Assembly: GCA_014859895.1 (NCBI GenBank)
Contig: JACZKS010000082.1
Location: 1 to 64,000 of the forward strand
Origin: Rhodospirillales bacterium
GTDB taxonomy: Bacteria > Pseudomonadota > Alphaproteobacteria > Rhodospirillales > Shumkoniaceae
Direction: 5' to 3'
DNA length: 64,000 nucleotides
The notes under the pieces were generated by a model, which saw only the letters and a program-made list of their open reading frames with translations, was not told the origin of the DNA and searched no databases. Of the stretch, positions 43,982 through 52,716 are shown piece after piece. Made by a program: the position numbers and the translations under genes. Positions within the stretch are counted from its first letter, which is position 1; the number at the start of each line of letters is the position of its first letter.

Positions 43982-44010
43982 GTATCAATAATAATGATTA
44001 TCATTCTCAA
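43982..44010 (-). promoter_or_regulatory. Fur box overlapping a sigma-70 promoter
   Basis: The 19-bp sequence AATAATGATTATCATTCTC (43990-44008) matches the Fur consensus GATAATGATWATCATTATC at all but two positions. On the minus strand it fills the 17-bp spacer between a -35 TTGAGA (44005-44010) and a -10 TGATAC (43982-43987). It lies downstream of the LysR stop and upstream of the ABC/FmdE-like operon, so iron-dependent repression of that operon is the straightforward reading. Confidence 0.85.
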
Positions 44011-44064
44011 TATTAGAGCGATTCTAAAAAGGGAACAAGATGCCACCCGAAGCAATGGAGCGGA

Positions 44065-44970
44065 TTACTCCGGCTCAGAAGAAACGGAAAGCGAGTCCGT
44101 TCCAATCTTGTCCTTCACCGTTTGCAGAAATTCTTCGGCAAGGCGCGAAAGCGGGGTCGAACGCTGGGACAGGGCGCGTGGGCAGACCTCGATGGTCGGC
44201 CGAAACGGCTTACGCAACAAGGTCGGGAACTGCCCCTCGCGAATCCATGGGTCGACGAGGGCGATTCCGGCACCGGCTTCGACCAGCATGAAAACCGTCA
44301 TCGTGTGGTTGCAGGCGATGGCAAAATCCCGTTCGACGCCACAGGCCCGAAACGCCTCGTCGATCCTCGGCGCGATGGTGTTCCGGTTATTGGTGATCAG
44401 GGGAAAGCGACAGATGTCTTTCGCCCCCAAGAACGGCCGGTCGGCGAGCGGATGGTCCTGGGGCAGAACGCAGATGATCGCCGATGTCGCCAGTTTCTCC
44501 ACCCGCAGCAGAGGATTCTCGGAAGGCGCGTGAATGAAGCCGAGGTCGATCTGTCCGGCGGCGGCCAGTTCGACCGTTCGTTGCGTGTGAGTGACCTCCA
44601 GCAGCACGCGAACCCCGGGACGTTCGCATCGGAAGCGTGCAATCGCCTCGGCCAGGAAGGCATAGGTCAGCGTCGGGGTGCTGGCCAGCGACAGAACCCC
44701 CGAACGGGTGTCCCGAAGGTCCTCGGCGAACCGTTGAACCGCATCCAGTTTTTCAAACACCCCCTCGACCTCGGCATAAAGCTTGAGCGTTTCCGGGGTA
44801 GGCAGAATGCGTCCCTTTTCCCGACGGAACAGGCGCATCCCCAGGCGATCCTCCATGTGACGCAGGGCCGTGCTGACCGCCGGTTGCGACACGTTGAGAA
44901 TGCGTGCCGCCTCGCTGACCGAGCCCCCCAACATGATGGCCCGGAAAATTTCCATCTCGCGAAGCTTCAT
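44065..44970 (-). CDS. LysR-family transcriptional regulator
   Basis: A 301-residue regulator. The N-terminal winged helix-turn-helix includes FRAIMLGGSVSEAARILNVSQPAVSTALRHMEDRLGMRLF-type features (helix 3 NVSQPAVSTALRHME), and the C-terminal half is a LysR substrate-binding domain (LSLASTPTLTYAFLAEAI; IDLGFIHAPSENPLLRVEKL). The start at 44970 has GGAGGAGGCG upstream; the in-frame ATG at 45036 is rejected. It is divergent from the Fbp-type ABC operon, and a perfect palindrome at 45013-45031 between them is a likely operator. The effector is unknown. Confidence 0.92.
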   Translation of the reverse strand: MKLREMEIFRAIMLGGSVSEAARILNVSQPAVSTALRHMEDRLGMRLFRREKGRILPTPETLKLYAEVEGVFEKLDAVQRFAEDLRDTRSGVLSLASTPTLTYAFLAEAIARFRCERPGVRVLLEVTHTQRTVELAAAGQIDLGFIHAPSENPLLRVEKLATSAIICVLPQDHPLADRPFLGAKDICRFPLITNNRNTIAPRIDEAFRACGVERDFAIACNHTMTVFMLVEAGAGIALVDPWIREGQFPTLLRKPFRPTIEVCPRALSQRSTPLSRLAEEFLQTVKDKIGTDSLSVSSEPE

Positions 44971-45012
44971 CGCCTCCTCCGCCTGTCGCCTCCATGTCAA
45001 AGGACTCTCGTC

Positions 45013-45031
45013 ATATAAATTCAATTTATAT
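45013..45031. promoter_or_regulatory. LysR-type operator candidate
   Basis: ATATAAAT-TCA-ATTTATAT is an 8-bp perfect inverted repeat with a 3-nt centre and fits the T-N11-A pattern of LysR boxes. It lies 43 bp upstream of the LysR start and about 185 bp upstream of the ABC binding-protein start. Confidence 0.55.
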
Positions 45032-45214
45032 AGCACAGCAGTATCGTTATTTGATTTTATATATCGGCGATGGAAGACTCCGCCGCGAGCGGTTGGAATT
45101 TAGCAAACGAACCCGCTTATTTCGGCTGTCGTGCGGCCGCCGAAGGTCCCCGAAATGGCCCCGGCTCGTACGAACGGTCATCGATACGACAGATGGAGGC
45201 AGAAGGAGGATATG

Positions 45215-46192
45215 ATGAAGAAGCTGTCCGCATTGGCCCTGGTTGCCGGCGCTTTGGTGCTTGGCAGCGCCAGCGGCGCGTTCGCCGACGGCAAGGTCGT
45301 GGTCTACAACGCGACCAACCCGAAAACGGCGGACAGGATAACCGAAGCCTTCAAGCAGAAGTACCCCGGCATCGCGGTGGAGGCGATCAATGCCGGCGTC
45401 GGCGAGTTGTTGACCCGGATCACGAGTGAAAAAGCCAATCCGCAAGGCGACGTGCTGTTGGGCGCCAGCGTCGAGGCCTTCGATTCCGCGATCGAACTTT
45501 TCGCGCCGTACACGACCAAGGAAGACGGCAATTTCGACCGCGCGGTCGTCGCCAAGGGCCATGAATACTATGGGTTCTCGATGCCCTTGCAGGCCCTGAT
45601 GGTGAACCGCAAGCTGTTGCCCGAACCGGGTGGTCCGAAAAGCTGGGCCGATCTCGCCAAACCGGAATTCAAGGGCAAGATCATCATGGCCAACCCGGCG
45701 CTGTCGGGATCGGCCTATGCGCAGCTTGCCCAAATGCTTCAACTGCACGGCTGGGACGTCATCGACAAGATCATCGAGAACACCACCTTCGTGACATCCT
45801 CCAAGCTGGTCTATCAGAACGTCGCCAAGGGCGAGAACGCCATCGGCATCACGGGCGATTACAACGTCGTCGAGATGCGCGAGAAGGGTTACCCGGTGGA
45901 TTGCGTCTATCCAAGCGAGGGCACTGGCCTGCGTTTCGACGCCAACGCCCTGATCAAGGGCGGCCCCAACGCGGAAAACGCCAAGCTGTTCGTCGATTTC
46001 GCGAACTCGCGCGAAGGGCACGAAATCATGGTGAAGACCGAGAAACGCCGGTCCGTGCGCAAGGACGTCGTGGCGCCGGCCGGACAGATGGCTACGGCCG
46101 ATGTCCCGACCTTTGCCTACGATTCGAAGAAGGCAGCCGACGGACGTGACGCCGCCCTGGCCAAGTTCGAGAAAATCTTCAGCAGCAAGTGA
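45215..46192 (+). CDS. ABC transporter solute-binding protein (Fbp/AfuA-type)
   Basis: A 325-residue periplasmic binding protein of the ferric-iron/2-aminoethylphosphonate/phosphosugar group (SBP_bac_6/8-like). Signal peptide about residues 1-24 (ending SGAFA). The mature start DGKVVVYNATNPKTADRITE, then VLLGASVEAFDSAI and SWADLAKPEFKGKIIMANPA are family blocks. The ligand is not clear: the usual iron-binding tyrosine pair of FbpA is not obvious, so an organic phosphate or phosphonate is an alternative. AGGAGG precedes the second of two ATGs, so 45215 is preferred over 45212. First gene of a four-gene operon. Confidence 0.88.
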   Translation: MKKLSALALVAGALVLGSASGAFADGKVVVYNATNPKTADRITEAFKQKYPGIAVEAINAGVGELLTRITSEKANPQGDVLLGASVEAFDSAIELFAPYTTKEDGNFDRAVVAKGHEYYGFSMPLQALMVNRKLLPEPGGPKSWADLAKPEFKGKIIMANPALSGSAYAQLAQMLQLHGWDVIDKIIENTTFVTSSKLVYQNVAKGENAIGITGDYNVVEMREKGYPVDCVYPSEGTGLRFDANALIKGGPNAENAKLFVDFANSREGHEIMVKTEKRRSVRKDVVAPAGQMATADVPTFAYDSKKAADGRDAALAKFEKIFSSK

Positions 46193-46220
46193 CGTCCAGA
46201 CGTCCGCGAAAGCCATAACA

Positions 46221-47240
46221 ATGCATCTAGAAGCTTTCACGCTGGCGAAAAACCCGAACGATGCGGCCCGGAACGAGGATCGATATGTCGTCGTTCCGGG
46301 CCGGGCCTACGCGGTCATCGACGGGGTCAGCGACAAGACCGGGTTGCGCTACAACGGACTGACCGGCGGCCAGGCGGCCGGCCAGGCGGTCGAGGAGATC
46401 ATCCGCGAGGTCTGCAGGATTGAACGTCCCGAGACCATTGAAGCCGACTGGCTGTCCGCCCGGCTACAGGAACGCTTTCGTACTCTCCTCGATGAAATCC
46501 GCGCCTCCGGAACGTCCGAGGCGCCGCCGGCCACCTGGTTCGGGGCCCAACTCGCGTTGGCCCTCGAGGGGCGGACGGCGTTTCGCTTCATCGTCATCGG
46601 GGACTCCGGGCTGCGGCTCAACGGCCGCGAGGTTTTCCGTTTTCGCCAGCCGTTGGACGACATCTGCGCGGCGATCCGCAAGGCGGTATGGAACCACCTG
46701 GGCGCCCGAGGGGTACCCGCGGCGCTCAAGAACGAGATCGCCCGCGCCTACACGGTCGAGGGCCTGGCCGCCGTCCTTCCGCGATGGATGGACTGGATCG
46801 ATGAAAACACTCTCCCGGGTTTGCGGCAGAAGGCCATTGCCGATGCGGCACGAATCCAACGGAAGCTGGACCACGCCGTCATCGAAAAGGCCGTGCTCGG
46901 CGGATTGAGGGAGCAGAACCTTTACATCAACCGTATCCATCCCCTCGGCTCGCCCTGCATCAACGGTTTTCCCATTCCGCACGAATTCATCATGCAGTTC
47001 GATCGGAACATCGACGACGTCGAGACCATCGAGCTTTTTACCGACGGTTATTTCGGCTACCCGAATGGAACACGCGTTGCCGATTGGGAAGAGCATCTCG
47101 CCCGAATCGAGGCCGTGGACCCCGAAAAAACCGGCGACTATGCCAGCACCAAGGGATCCGCCAACGGTCTTTTCACCGACGACCGCACCGTCCTGATCCT
47201 GCGGCGCGCCTTTTGCCCCGTGGAAAGGAGTGTAGTGTGA
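46221..47240 (+). CDS. PP2C/PPM-family protein phosphatase
   Basis: A 339-residue cytosolic protein with PPM motifs: NED at 18-20 (ARNEDRYVVV), AVIDGVSDKTG at 31-41 (metal-binding D34), IVIGDSGLRLNG at 125-135, ELFTDGYFGY at 271-280 (D275) and FTDDRTVLIL near the end (D320/D321). A roughly 125-residue stretch between the GDSG and FTDG motifs is largely helical and unlike the standard core. It is 28 bp after the binding-protein gene and its stop overlaps the ATPase start as GTGA, so it is part of the ABC operon. A PPM phosphatase here is unusual; it may dephosphorylate a transporter component or the imported substrate. Confidence 0.82.
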   Translation: MHLEAFTLAKNPNDAARNEDRYVVVPGRAYAVIDGVSDKTGLRYNGLTGGQAAGQAVEEIIREVCRIERPETIEADWLSARLQERFRTLLDEIRASGTSEAPPATWFGAQLALALEGRTAFRFIVIGDSGLRLNGREVFRFRQPLDDICAAIRKAVWNHLGARGVPAALKNEIARAYTVEGLAAVLPRWMDWIDENTLPGLRQKAIADAARIQRKLDHAVIEKAVLGGLREQNLYINRIHPLGSPCINGFPIPHEFIMQFDRNIDDVETIELFTDGYFGYPNGTRVADWEEHLARIEAVDPEKTGDYASTKGSANGLFTDDRTVLILRRAFCPVERSVV

Positions 47241-48352
47241 CATCCCATATTCTCCAGATCCGGGACCTGACCAAGGTCTTCGATACGGACCAAGGCCCGG
47301 TCACGGCGGTTGAGGCGGTCAACCTCGCCATTCAGGGCGACGAATTCTTCACCATGCTTGGCCCGTCGGGGTGCGGCAAAACGACGACCCTTCGCATGGT
47401 GGCCGGGCTTGAGACGATTACCTCGGGGCGCGTTCTGTTCGACGATCAGGATTTCACCAAGTTCTCGACGTTCCAGCGCAACATCGGCATGGTCTTCCAG
47501 TCGTACGCCCTGTTCCCCCATCTGACCGTTTTCGAAAACACCGCCTACGGCTTGCGCATTCGCAAGGTTCCGGAGGCCGAGATCAAGGAACGCGTGGGGC
47601 GCATCCTCGAACTCCTGGGACTGGATGTGCTGGCCCATCGGCGCCCGCCCGATCTGTCCGGCGGGCAGCAACAGCGGGTTTCCATCGCACGCGCGCTGGT
47701 CTACGACCCCGGCATGCTGCTGCTGGACGAACCCCTGGCCAATCTGGATGCCAAGCTTCGTGTCCAGATGCGCGAAGAAATCCGCCGCATCCAGAAGGAC
47801 CTCGGGATCATGTCGATCTATGTCACGCACGACCAGGAAGAGGCGATGTCGGTTTCCGACCGCCTGGCCGTGTTCAACCTCGGTCGGCTCATCCAAGTCG
47901 GGCCGCCCCACGAGGTTTACGCCAAGCCCCGCTCGCTGTTCGTGTCGGACTTCATCGGGCAAGCCAACTTTTTTCCTGCCCGTGTGGTCAACCGCAACGG
48001 TTCGGGCGCGCGTGTTTCGTTGACGACGGGCCTGGAGATCGAAGTGGCGTCGTCGACACCGCTCCCCCGGGAGGAAGCCACGATGATCGAGGCCGGATTC
48101 GACGCCGTGGTGATGGCCCGCCCGGAGTGCCTGGATCTCGGTCAGGCCAACAGCGGCGGTGCCCCCTGCACGGTGCGCCGCATTCTGTTTCTCGGCAACT
48201 ACACCCGCTACATGCTCGAATGCCGCGACTCACGGCGCGAGGTTTTCGTCGATTCGCCGCGCCTCATCCCCGGAATCGGGGAAGGTTGCGAGGCATCGAT
48301 TGCCATTCCCGCAGCCGAAGCCATTCTTTTTCATGGCGGAGCTGATCGATGA
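47237..48352 (+). CDS. ABC transporter ATP-binding protein (FbpC/PotA-type)
   Basis: A 371-residue ATPase. Walker A GPSGCGKTTTLR, Q-loop MVFQSYALFPHLTV, signature LSGGQQQRVSIARAL, Walker B MLLLDEPLANLD and H-loop YVTHDQEEAMS are intact, followed by a TOBE domain (about residues 245-371). The start is a GTG at 47237 with AAGGAG 7 nt upstream, overlapping the phosphatase stop. Its own stop overlaps the permease start (ATGA). Confidence 0.92.
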   Translation: MTSHILQIRDLTKVFDTDQGPVTAVEAVNLAIQGDEFFTMLGPSGCGKTTTLRMVAGLETITSGRVLFDDQDFTKFSTFQRNIGMVFQSYALFPHLTVFENTAYGLRIRKVPEAEIKERVGRILELLGLDVLAHRRPPDLSGGQQQRVSIARALVYDPGMLLLDEPLANLDAKLRVQMREEIRRIQKDLGIMSIYVTHDQEEAMSVSDRLAVFNLGRLIQVGPPHEVYAKPRSLFVSDFIGQANFFPARVVNRNGSGARVSLTTGLEIEVASSTPLPREEATMIEAGFDAVVMARPECLDLGQANSGGAPCTVRRILFLGNYTRYMLECRDSRREVFVDSPRLIPGIGEGCEASIAIPAAEAILFHGGADR

Positions 48353-50049
48353 CGGCCGCGGCCAAAAGTTCCGGAGGAGCGCTGGAGCAAAAGTTCGATT
48401 GGCTCCCCTACCTTGTCGGCGCCATGACCCTGTTCGTGCTTGTCGCCTTCCTACTCTACCCGATCGGAAAGTCCGTCCTTTCGAGTTTCGTGAAAAGTGG
48501 CGATTCCTTGGATCTCGCCAATTTCACGCTGCTTAACTTCGAGAAATTCTTCTCCAGCCCCAGCTACCAGCGCGCCTTCCTCCATTCGCTGGTGGTAGCG
48601 CTGGCGGCGACGGTTTTCGCCACCCTGCTCGCCTTGCCGGCAGCGTTCGCGATCAGCCGCATCTCGATGCCGTTTCGCAACGTCCTTCTTTCGCTGTCGG
48701 TGATTCCGCTGATTTCGCCGCCGTTCATCGGTGCCTACTCGTGGGTCATCCTTCTCGGCAGAAGCGGCATCGTCACCCACTACATCCAGTCCTGGTTCGG
48801 GATCGAGTTGCCGTCCATCTACGGGGCGTTCGGTATCATTCTGGCCCTTTCGCTAAGCTACTTTCCCTATGTCCTGCTGATCGTTCAAGGCGCGCTGGCG
48901 GCGTCCGATCCCTATATCGAGGAATGCGCGTTCGTGATGGGCGCCAACCGCTGGCGGGTCTTGCGGACGATCACCTTCCCGCTGGTGCTGCCATCGATCG
49001 CCGCGGGCTCGATCATCGTATTCATCAAAGCGCTTGGAAATTTCGGCGTTCCGGCCATTCTGGGCGGCGAATACTACGTCCTGCCGACGATGATCTATTT
49101 CCAGGTGCATGGGTATTTCAACCTGAACGGCGCCTCGGCGATCGCCATGGTCAACGTCATCCTGACGCTGGGCGCCATTCTGGTCCTGACTCGGGTGAAC
49201 AAGGGACGAGGCCATGTCACGGTCACCGGCGGAACGCGCCGATCGGCGCAGATGACGGGGCTGGGTGCCATGATCTTCGCCAACGCCTACTGTTGGGGGC
49301 TGCTGTTCGTGGCGCTTCTCCCCCATTTGATGGTGCTCTATTCGTCGTTTGCCGAAAAATGGGCCGGAACGCTGTTCCCGACACAATGGGGGATCGCGAA
49401 CTACCTGCGCGTCATCTCGGACGTCCAGGCGCCGTTCATCAACAGCATGGTCCTCTCGGGGGTCGCCACCGCGCTATGCGTCGTCTTCGGCACCCTGGCC
49501 GCCTATACGTCGGTGCGTCGGCGCTTTGTCGGGAAGTGGGCGTTGGATCTGACTATCATGCTGCCCTTCGTGCTGCCCGGCATCGTGACGGGAGTCGCCT
49601 ACATCACCACGTTCAACAGCGGCTTGATCGTCCTCAGTGGAACCAGCGCAATCCTTATCCTTGCCTATTTCGTTCGCCGGATCGCGTACATATTCCGCAC
49701 GGTCACCGCGGCGGTCGGTCAGGTTGACAACAAGCTGGAAGAAGCCTCGGCCATTTGCGGTGCGACCTGGGGATGGACCTTCCGCAAGATCACCGTGCCC
49801 CTGGTCTCTCCCGGGATCATCGCTGGGGGCATTCTGGTGTTCGCTACGCTGATCAGCGAAATGAGCGTGACCATCCTGCTCTACTCGGCGAAGTGGAAGA
49901 CCATGTCCATCGCCATCTACGAATACATCATCGCCGACGAACTGCTGGACGCGTCGGCAATCGGTTCGATCGCCATCGTGGCGACTTTGCTGCTGGTGTT
50001 CCTGTCCAGCAAGATCATCGGTAAGAGCATGGCGGAGATGTTCCGCTGA
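48349..50049 (+). CDS. ABC transporter permease, two fused permease domains (FbpB-type)
   Basis: A 566-residue inner-membrane permease with about 12 helices, carrying two BPD_transp_1 domains in one chain, as in FbpB/ThiP/SfuB. The two EAA loops read ECAFVMGANRWRVLRTITFP and EASAICGATWGWTFRKITVP. The fusion is the normal state for this subfamily, so the operon is complete with one binding protein, one ATPase and one permease. It overlaps the ATPase gene by 4 bp and is followed by two terminator hairpins. Confidence 0.93.
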   Translation: MTAAAKSSGGALEQKFDWLPYLVGAMTLFVLVAFLLYPIGKSVLSSFVKSGDSLDLANFTLLNFEKFFSSPSYQRAFLHSLVVALAATVFATLLALPAAFAISRISMPFRNVLLSLSVIPLISPPFIGAYSWVILLGRSGIVTHYIQSWFGIELPSIYGAFGIILALSLSYFPYVLLIVQGALAASDPYIEECAFVMGANRWRVLRTITFPLVLPSIAAGSIIVFIKALGNFGVPAILGGEYYVLPTMIYFQVHGYFNLNGASAIAMVNVILTLGAILVLTRVNKGRGHVTVTGGTRRSAQMTGLGAMIFANAYCWGLLFVALLPHLMVLYSSFAEKWAGTLFPTQWGIANYLRVISDVQAPFINSMVLSGVATALCVVFGTLAAYTSVRRRFVGKWALDLTIMLPFVLPGIVTGVAYITTFNSGLIVLSGTSAILILAYFVRRIAYIFRTVTAAVGQVDNKLEEASAICGATWGWTFRKITVPLVSPGIIAGGILVFATLISEMSVTILLYSAKWKTMSIAIYEYIIADELLDASAIGSIAIVATLLLVFLSSKIIGKSMAEMFR

Positions 50050-50069
50050 AGCACCATCGGTAAACAAAG

Positions 50070-50137
50070 CGGGCGGCCATCAGGGCCGCCCGTTGCGTAT
50101 GGAAGAGGGGGAGGTTTGCCCTCCCCCGCTTTTTTTT
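50070..50137. terminator. Two terminator hairpins between convergent genes
   Basis: The first stem is CGGGCGGCC/GGCCGCCCG (50070-50092). The second is GGGGGAGG (50107-50114) / CCTCCCCC (50120-50127) followed by eight T residues (50130-50137), a clear intrinsic terminator for the plus-strand ABC operon. The minus-strand aldehyde dehydrogenase gene ends at 50140. Confidence 0.93.
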
Positions 50138-50139
50138 AA

Positions 50140-51660
50140 TCAGTTTTCGGGCCAGTACCGTTCGGTAATGATCTTGTCCTCGGTGAAGAAGTCGACGACG
50201 GTCTTGCCCTGCGCCTTGATGTCGGCGAACTGCGAAGCCTTCAGCCCGCCGAACGGCAGGAAGGCGACGGGAGCCGGAATGCCGACGTTGACGCCGATCA
50301 TGCCGCAGGTGACTTCGAGCTTGAAGCGCCGCGCGTACCAGCCGTTCTGCGTATAGATCGAGGCGCCGTTGCCGTATTCGTGGTCGTTGATGATCTTGAT
50401 GGCCTCGTCCAGGCTATCGACCTTCATGATGCACTGCACCGGACCAAAGATCTCGATCTTGTGGATCTCCATGCCGGGCTTGACGTCGGTGAACACCGTT
50501 GTGCCGATGAAGTGCCCCTTCTCGCGGCCGGGCACCTTGAGGTTGCGCCCGTCCAGGGCCAGCGTGGCCCCTTCCTTGACGCCGGTCTCGATCATCTGAA
50601 GGATGAAATCCTTCGCCTTCTTCGAGATGACCGGCCCCATCACCATGCCCTCGTCGGCCACCTTGGGGTCGAGCGGGTCGCAGGTGATGACCTCCTTGGA
50701 GGCGGCGACGAACTTGTCGCAGACCGTCTTGTACATGTCGTCGCCGACACAGACGATGACCGAGGAAGCCATGCAGCGCTGGCCAGCGCAGCCGTAGCCC
50801 GAGGTGATCATGTTGCGAATGACGTCGTCGACCTTGGCGTCGGGCATCACCACCAGATGGTTCTTGGCGCTGCCCATGGCCTGGAAGCGCTTGCCCTTTT
50901 CGGCGCACCGCACCGCCAGTTCTTTGCAGAAGCGGGTCGAGCCGACCAGCGAGATGCCGATGATGTCGGGACTTTCGATCATGGCGTCTGACACGTCGTG
51001 GCTGCCGTTGACGATGTTGATCACGCCCTTCGGGAAGCCGGCGGCGTGGATGTACTCGCCGATGATCTGCATGGTGCAGGGGACCTGGCTCGACGGCTTG
51101 ATCACGTAGGTGTTGCCGGAAGCCACCGCATAGGGCAGGAACCAGAAGGGAATCATGCCGGGGAAGTTGAACGGCGCGATCATGCCGAACACGCCCATCG
51201 GCAGCTTCAGGACCTCGCCGTCGATACCGTACGAGGCGCCGATCATCTTGTCGCCCTGCTGAAGCACCGGCATGCCGCAGGCTACCTCGATGTTTTCCTG
51301 GGCGCGCTTCAGTTCGGCCCGGGCGTCCGGCAGCGACTTGCCCATTTCCTCGACCAGCACGCGGGCGATCTTTTCCATGTTGGCGACGAACAGGTCGCGC
51401 AGGCGGAAAAGAGGCGCCGTCCGGCGATCCGCCGGCGTCGCCGCCCAGGCCGGGAAGGCCGCCTTCGCCGCGGCGATCGCCGCATAGGCGTCGGCCGAGG
51501 AGGTCAGCGGGAATTCGGCGATCATCTCACCCGTCGAGGGATTCTCGATTTCCCGCCACTTGCAATCCTTCGGGGTCACCCATTCGCCGTTCACGTAATT
51601 GCGCAGCTTCGAAATGCCGATCTCGGTCTTCTTCGGCTGGCTGATGGTCGTCGTATCCAT
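50140..51660 (-). CDS. mmsA: Methylmalonate-semialdehyde dehydrogenase (CoA-acylating)
   Basis: A 506-residue enzyme that converts methylmalonate semialdehyde (or malonate semialdehyde) with NAD+ and CoA to propionyl-CoA (or acetyl-CoA), in valine, inositol or beta-alanine catabolism. Typical MMSDH segments are FPLTSSADAYAAIAAAKAAF, VFGMIAPFNFPGMIPFWFLP and the catalytic GYGCAGQRCMA with nucleophile C296. The end includes FLPFGGLKASQFADI-type signature. Residue pattern and length (about 500) fit the family. The start could be 51660 or 51675; GAGG lies upstream of the former. It is divergent from a LysR regulator at 51819. Confidence 0.93.
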   Translation of the reverse strand: MDTTTISQPKKTEIGISKLRNYVNGEWVTPKDCKWREIENPSTGEMIAEFPLTSSADAYAAIAAAKAAFPAWAATPADRRTAPLFRLRDLFVANMEKIARVLVEEMGKSLPDARAELKRAQENIEVACGMPVLQQGDKMIGASYGIDGEVLKLPMGVFGMIAPFNFPGMIPFWFLPYAVASGNTYVIKPSSQVPCTMQIIGEYIHAAGFPKGVINIVNGSHDVSDAMIESPDIIGISLVGSTRFCKELAVRCAEKGKRFQAMGSAKNHLVVMPDAKVDDVIRNMITSGYGCAGQRCMASSVIVCVGDDMYKTVCDKFVAASKEVITCDPLDPKVADEGMVMGPVISKKAKDFILQMIETGVKEGATLALDGRNLKVPGREKGHFIGTTVFTDVKPGMEIHKIEIFGPVQCIMKVDSLDEAIKIINDHEYGNGASIYTQNGWYARRFKLEVTCGMIGVNVGIPAPVAFLPFGGLKASQFADIKAQGKTVVDFFTEDKIITERYWPEN

Positions 51661-51818
51661 GGCTTCAATCCTCATTCTTTTCCCGGCATAAGAGACATGG
51701 CGACCAACTCCACCGAGTGCGAGTCCGCCGCTTCTGTTGTCGCTATGATCGCGTTACAATAAAAAATGATCAATAGGATCAAATCGCCATCCGTTGTGCA
51801 AAAACCGTAGAGCAAGGC

Positions 51819-52703
51819 ATGGACTGGGACAACATCCGCATTTTCCTGGCGATCGCTCGGACCGGCCAGATCCTCGGCGCGGCAAAACACCTCAAGCTGA
51901 ACCACGCCACGGTGGCCAGGCGGCTCGGCGCCTTCGAACAGGCCCTTCAGGTCAAACTGTTCGTCCGTCGGCCGAACGGCTGCGATCTGACCGAGGAGGG
52001 CGAGCGGCTGCTGGCCTATGCCGAGCGCGTTGAATCCGAGATGCTGGCGGCCTACGCCGACATCGGCCACACCGACCTGACCATCGAGGGGGCCGTCCGC
52101 GTGGGCGCGCCCGACGGCTTCGGCGTGGCCTTCCTGGCGCCGCGCCTGGGGCAGCTCAAGGCCCGCTATCCCGGCCTGATGATCCAGCTGGTGCCGGTAC
52201 CCAGAACGTTCTCGCTATCCAGGCGCGAGGCCGATGTTGCCATCGCGTTGGCCCATCCCGAGGAAGGCCGCCTGATCGCCCGCAAGTTGACCGACTACAC
52301 GCTCGGCCTTTATGCCGCGAGAAGCTACCTGGAGCGGGCCGGCACGCCGGCTTCCCTCGACGATCTCAAGGGGCACGTGCGGGTCGGCTACGTCGACGAT
52401 CTGCTGTTTTCCTCTTCCCTCAACTTCGCGAGAGAGTTGGTCAAGGACTGGAGGGCGGACATCGAAATTTCCAGCGCCATCGGCCAGACCGAGGCTGTGC
52501 GGGCCGGCGCCGGAATTGGCATCCTCCACACCTTCATTGCCAGAAGGGACGATACCCTGGTTCCGCTGTTGCCGGAGTATTCCATTACCCGCAGCTATTG
52601 GACCGTGGTGCACGAAGACCTGAGCGCCATTCGGCGCGTTTCGGTGGTCGCCGACTTCATTGCCGCCGAGGTTGCCCGCGAACGGGCCATCTTCTGCGCC
52701 TAA
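51819..52703 (+). CDS. LysR-family transcriptional regulator
   Basis: A 294-residue regulator with an N-terminal helix-turn-helix (MDWDNIRIFLAIARTGQILG; LKLNHATVARRLGAFEQAL) and a LysR effector-binding domain (VRVGAPDGFGVAFLAPRLG; ADVAIALAHPEEGRLIARKL). It is divergent from the methylmalonate-semialdehyde dehydrogenase gene across a 158-bp gap that contains GATC-centred repeats (ATGATCAATAGGATCAAAT), so it probably regulates mmsA and itself. It converges with the aldolase gene, with 13 bp between stops. Confidence 0.92.
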   Translation: MDWDNIRIFLAIARTGQILGAAKHLKLNHATVARRLGAFEQALQVKLFVRRPNGCDLTEEGERLLAYAERVESEMLAAYADIGHTDLTIEGAVRVGAPDGFGVAFLAPRLGQLKARYPGLMIQLVPVPRTFSLSRREADVAIALAHPEEGRLIARKLTDYTLGLYAARSYLERAGTPASLDDLKGHVRVGYVDDLLFSSSLNFARELVKDWRADIEISSAIGQTEAVRAGAGIGILHTFIARRDDTLVPLLPEYSITRSYWTVVHEDLSAIRRVSVVADFIAAEVARERAIFCA

Positions 52704-52716
52704 GCCGGAGGCCCGA

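Noticed and set aside
51740-51790. Possible Fur or FNR site in the mmsA/LysR gap
   Set aside because: The GATCAATAGGATC repeats do not match either consensus well; a LysR box is more likely.
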